A stretch of 8,458 nucleotides of DNA from Thermoflexales bacterium (GTDB lineage Bacteria > Chloroflexota > Anaerolineae > B4-G1). The DNA is taken from NCBI GenBank assembly GCA_007118795.1, contig SKQX01000087.1, forward strand, positions 1-8,458, written 5' to 3'. Of this stretch, positions 7,424 through 8,458 are shown in pieces; the first letter of the stretch is position 1; each line of letters begins with the position of its first letter. The notes below the pieces were generated by a model that worked only from the letters and a program-made list of their open reading frames with translations, searched no databases and was not told where the DNA came from. The position numbers and the translations under genes are program-made.

Positions 7424-7509
7424 AACTCCTCTTCCCCGAGTGGTGACTTCGCCCGTCCGATGCGACAACTCCTCTCCCCCGAGTCGTGAGTCTGCTCGTC
7501 ATATGCGAC
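7424..7509. repeat. Two tandem 43-bp subrepeats
   Basis: Bases 7424-7466 and 7467-7509 are adjacent 43-base units that begin AACTCCTC(T/-)TCCCC and end TGCGAC; they differ at scattered positions. The same 43-base spacing recurs inside the second large unit (GCGACAACTCCTC at 7691 and at 7734). The next copy, from 7510, runs on into the first complete palindrome, so the subrepeat looks like a half-palindrome plus spacer that was multiplied. Confidence 0.75.
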
Positions 7510-7680
7510 AACTCCTCTCCCCCCAGGGGAGAGGTTGGGTGAGGGGGGCACTTCACCGTCGACGTGCGTGGGGCCAGCCGCCTATCTGTGCGTTCGTGTG
7601 TCAACCTCACCGGAGTTCAGCCGTCGCCACCCCTTTTCCCTCGGCCCCCTAACCCTTGCCCCCTGAGAGGTGACACCTTG
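7452..7680. repeat. 229-bp tandem repeat, copy 1
   Basis: Begins CCCGTCCGATGCGACAACTC and ends GAGAGGTGACACCTTG. Copy 2 follows directly with no spacer. Aligned by eye the copies are about 90 percent identical, with small indels in the palindrome loop and in a C/T tract. It contains one 43-bp subrepeat, a complete palindrome (9-bp arms at 7514-7522 and 7526-7534), and the block GGGGCCAGCCGCCTATCTGT. Confidence 0.85.
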
Positions 7681-7909
7681 CCCGTCCGTCGCGACAACTC
7701 CTCGCCCCCGAGTCCTGAGTCTGCTCGTCCGGCGCGACAACTCCTCTCCCCCTCAGGGGAGAGGCTGGGTGAGGGGGGCACTTCACCGTCGATGTGCGCG
7801 GGGCCAGCCGCCTATCTGTCCGCTCGTGAGTCAACCCCACAGCAGCTCGGCCGTCGCCACCCTTCTCCCCCGGCCCCCTAACCCTTGCCCCCTGAGAGGT
7901 GACACCTTG
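7681..7909. repeat. 229-bp tandem repeat, copy 2
   Basis: Exactly the same length as copy 1. Its palindrome arms are CCTCTCCCC (7743-7751) and GGGGAGAGG (7756-7764) with a 4-base loop. It then shares CACTTCACCGTCGA, GGGGCCAGCCGCCTATCTGT and the end GCCCCCTGAGAGGTGACACC with copy 1. The following bases, CCCGTCCGTCGCGACAACTC from 7910, begin a third, rearranged copy. Confidence 0.85.
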
Positions 7910-7925
7910 CCCGTCCGTCGCGACA

Positions 7926-8045
7926 ACTCCTCTCCCCTTGGCGGAGAGGTTGGATGAGGGACCTTACTCCTCTCCCGTTGGAGAAAAGGCTGGGTGAGCG
8001 GCCTTACTCCTCTCCCCTTAGGGGAGAGGTTGGGTGAGGGGGGCT
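7926..8045. repeat. Three tandem 40-bp palindromic units
   Basis: ACTCCTCTCCC starts at 7926, 7966 and 8006, an exact 40-base period. Each unit has a left arm CCTCTCCC(C), a short loop, a right arm GGAGAGG-like, and a (T)TGG(G/A)TGAG flank. Unit 3 is perfect (9-bp arms 8009-8017 and 8021-8029, loop TTA). Unit 1 keeps 7-bp arms (7929-7935 and 7943-7949). Unit 2 is decayed on the right (GGAGAAAAGG). Confidence 0.85.
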
Positions 8046-8094
8046 CTTCGCTCCACCGTCGACGCCTATGAACCCCTCCTGTCCCCTCGCTCCC

Positions 8095-8115
8095 GGGTTC
8101 TTGCCTCCTGAACCC
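8095..8115. promoter_or_regulatory. Inverted repeat over the CAP-gene -35 (possible operator)
   Basis: GGGTTC (8095-8100) and GAACCC (8110-8115) are perfect 6-bp arms around a 9-base centre that contains the proposed -35 box. An inverted repeat of this size over a promoter suggests an operator for a dimeric repressor. Chance occurrence is possible in C-rich DNA. Confidence 0.35.
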
Positions 8116-8128
8116 CGTGTGCTACAAT
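8101..8128 (+). promoter_or_regulatory. Promoter of the CAP-domain gene, giving a leaderless transcript
   Basis: TTGCCT (8101-8106, four of six matches) is followed after 16 bases by TACAAT (8123-8128, five of six). TGC precedes the -10, making it extended. Only seven bases separate the -10 from the ATG at 8136, and no purine-rich ribosome binding site is present, so transcription should begin at or one base before the start codon. Confidence 0.6.
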
Positions 8129-8135
8129 CCGCCTC

Positions 8136-8458
8136 ATGCTTCGAACTCTGACGAACCTCGTCCTTACCGTCCTTCTCGCATTGGCCATCCTGACTGCTGC
8201 CGGTCCGCTTCACTCGACTGTAGATGCCCAGGATCAAGACCCGCCAGAGCTTCTGGTGAATCTGATCAACTCCCTTCGCCTCGATCAGGGACTCGATCCT
8301 TACCGTCGGTTCCGGTTGCTGGACGCCGCGGCCCAGCGGCATGCCGATGACCTGTCCACCGCCGGCTTCGCCGATCCCAATGACCCCGGCCGCGGTTCCG
8401 ATGGCACCTCAGCGGAGGATCGCATCCGGGAGGCGGGCTACCTACCGTGGACGTCACA
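8136..8458 (+). CDS. Secreted CAP-domain (SCP/YkwD-like) protein, N-terminal part
   Basis: The window holds 107 codons with no stop. Residues 1-31 look like a signal peptide: Arg at 3, a hydrophobic core LVLTVLLALAILTAAG, then a likely cleavage site after VDA. The mature part shows the start of a bacterial CAP domain: ELLVNLINSLRLDQGLDPY, then LLDAAAQRHADDL, whose H69 is the first histidine of the CAP cavity, and GSDGTSAEDRIREAGY, the usual second block. The customary FSHT before GSDG is replaced by DPNDPGR, so that canonical histidine may be missing. CAP proteins are extracytoplasmic; bacterial roles are mostly unknown. The start is set by the -10 box seven bases upstream and the lack of any other start with a ribosome binding site. 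The gene points away from all its complete neighbours across the repeat array. Confidence 0.85.
   Translation, partial: MLRTLTNLVLTVLLALAILTAAGPLHSTVDAQDQDPPELLVNLINSLRLDQGLDPYRRFRLLDAAAQRHADDLSTAGFADPNDPGRGSDGTSAEDRIREAGYLPWTS

Larger units (their letters stand above)
7381..8064. repeat. Nested tandem and palindromic repeat array filling the gene-free gap
   Basis: About 680 bases without a credible gene. The array has a degenerate left edge (7381-7451, half-palindromes such as CCTCTCCCC with no right arm), two near-identical 229-bp units, and a third unit from 7910 to 8064 in which the palindrome is triplicated. All copies keep one orientation and one flank, GTTGGGTGAGGG, and copies one to three reach a shared CACCGTCGACG. 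Such CCTCTCCC/GGGAGAGG palindromes resemble REP- or MITE-like elements that are widespread in GC-rich genomes. Open frames across the region exist on both strands but merely translate the repeats. Confidence 0.9.

Noticed and set aside
7228..7551. 108-residue N-terminal extension of the phosphorylase
   Set aside because: It reads through the promoter, the leader hairpin and into the repeat array, and shows no family similarity. The ATG at 7227 has a perfect ribosome binding site and gives a normal family length.
7401..7840. Two similar minus-strand frames (7401-7610 and 7649-7840) whose products share a THERTDRRLAPRTSTVKCPP stretch
   Set aside because: The shared peptide is only the translation of the 229-bp tandem repeat. 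The frames have no ribosome binding sites, and many overlapping open frames exist on both strands, as expected of GC-rich repeats.
7424..8045. CRISPR array
   Set aside because: Units are contiguous with no unique spacers of constant length, periods are 43, 229 and 40, and no cas gene is present.

Overview
ORGANISM. The window is GC-rich bacterial chromosome. The genes use GC-ending codons, and strong AGGAGG-type ribosome binding sites sit beside at least one start that looks leaderless. The membrane-anchored protein joins a Pro/Thr-rich linker to a beta-rich C-terminal domain of a kind I associate with Chloroflexota (Anaerolineae-like) surface proteins. I therefore infer a Chloroflexota bacterium, with moderate confidence. 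No phage, transposase, plasmid, CRISPR, rRNA or tRNA genes are visible. LAYOUT. At the left edge lie the last 14 codons of a rightward gene, whose stop falls inside an 11-bp perfect hairpin (37-64). Bases 65-257 hold nothing I can name. Six genes then lie on the minus strand and are read from right to left: purine nucleoside phosphorylase (6385-7227); a two-helix membrane protein with a Pro/Thr linker (5498-6388, overlapping the previous gene by ATGA); an aldo/keto reductase with a C-terminal 2x[4Fe-4S] domain (4207-5367); a nitroreductase-family flavoprotein (3573-4175, 31 bp after it); DNA polymerase I (723-3512, 60 bp further on); and a small SCP2 sterol-carrier-like protein (258-581, 141 bp further on). 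From about 7381 to 8064 there is no gene. This stretch is a nested repeat array: two 229-bp tandem units, 43-bp subrepeats, and five copies of a CCTCTCCCC/GGGGAGAGG palindrome, the last three in an exact 40-bp tandem. At the right edge a rightward gene for a secreted CAP (SCP/YkwD-like) protein starts at 8136 and runs out of the window. HOW IT FITS TOGETHER. The repeat array lies between two divergent promoters, each with a GTGCTA(T/C)AAT extended -10 element: one for the minus-strand cluster (7330-7338), one for the CAP gene (8120-8128). The CAP promoter would start its transcript at or beside the ATG. The leader of the phosphorylase gene carries an 11-bp stem-loop ending five bases before its ribosome binding site. 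The reductase and nitroreductase are probably co-transcribed and may form a redox pair. The remaining genes are housekeeping (polA, nucleoside salvage) or of unknown role. I see no clearly novel system. The points most worth a second look are the nested repeat array, the leaderless CAP promoter with its operator-like inverted repeat, the phosphorylase leader hairpin, and the translationally coupled membrane protein.
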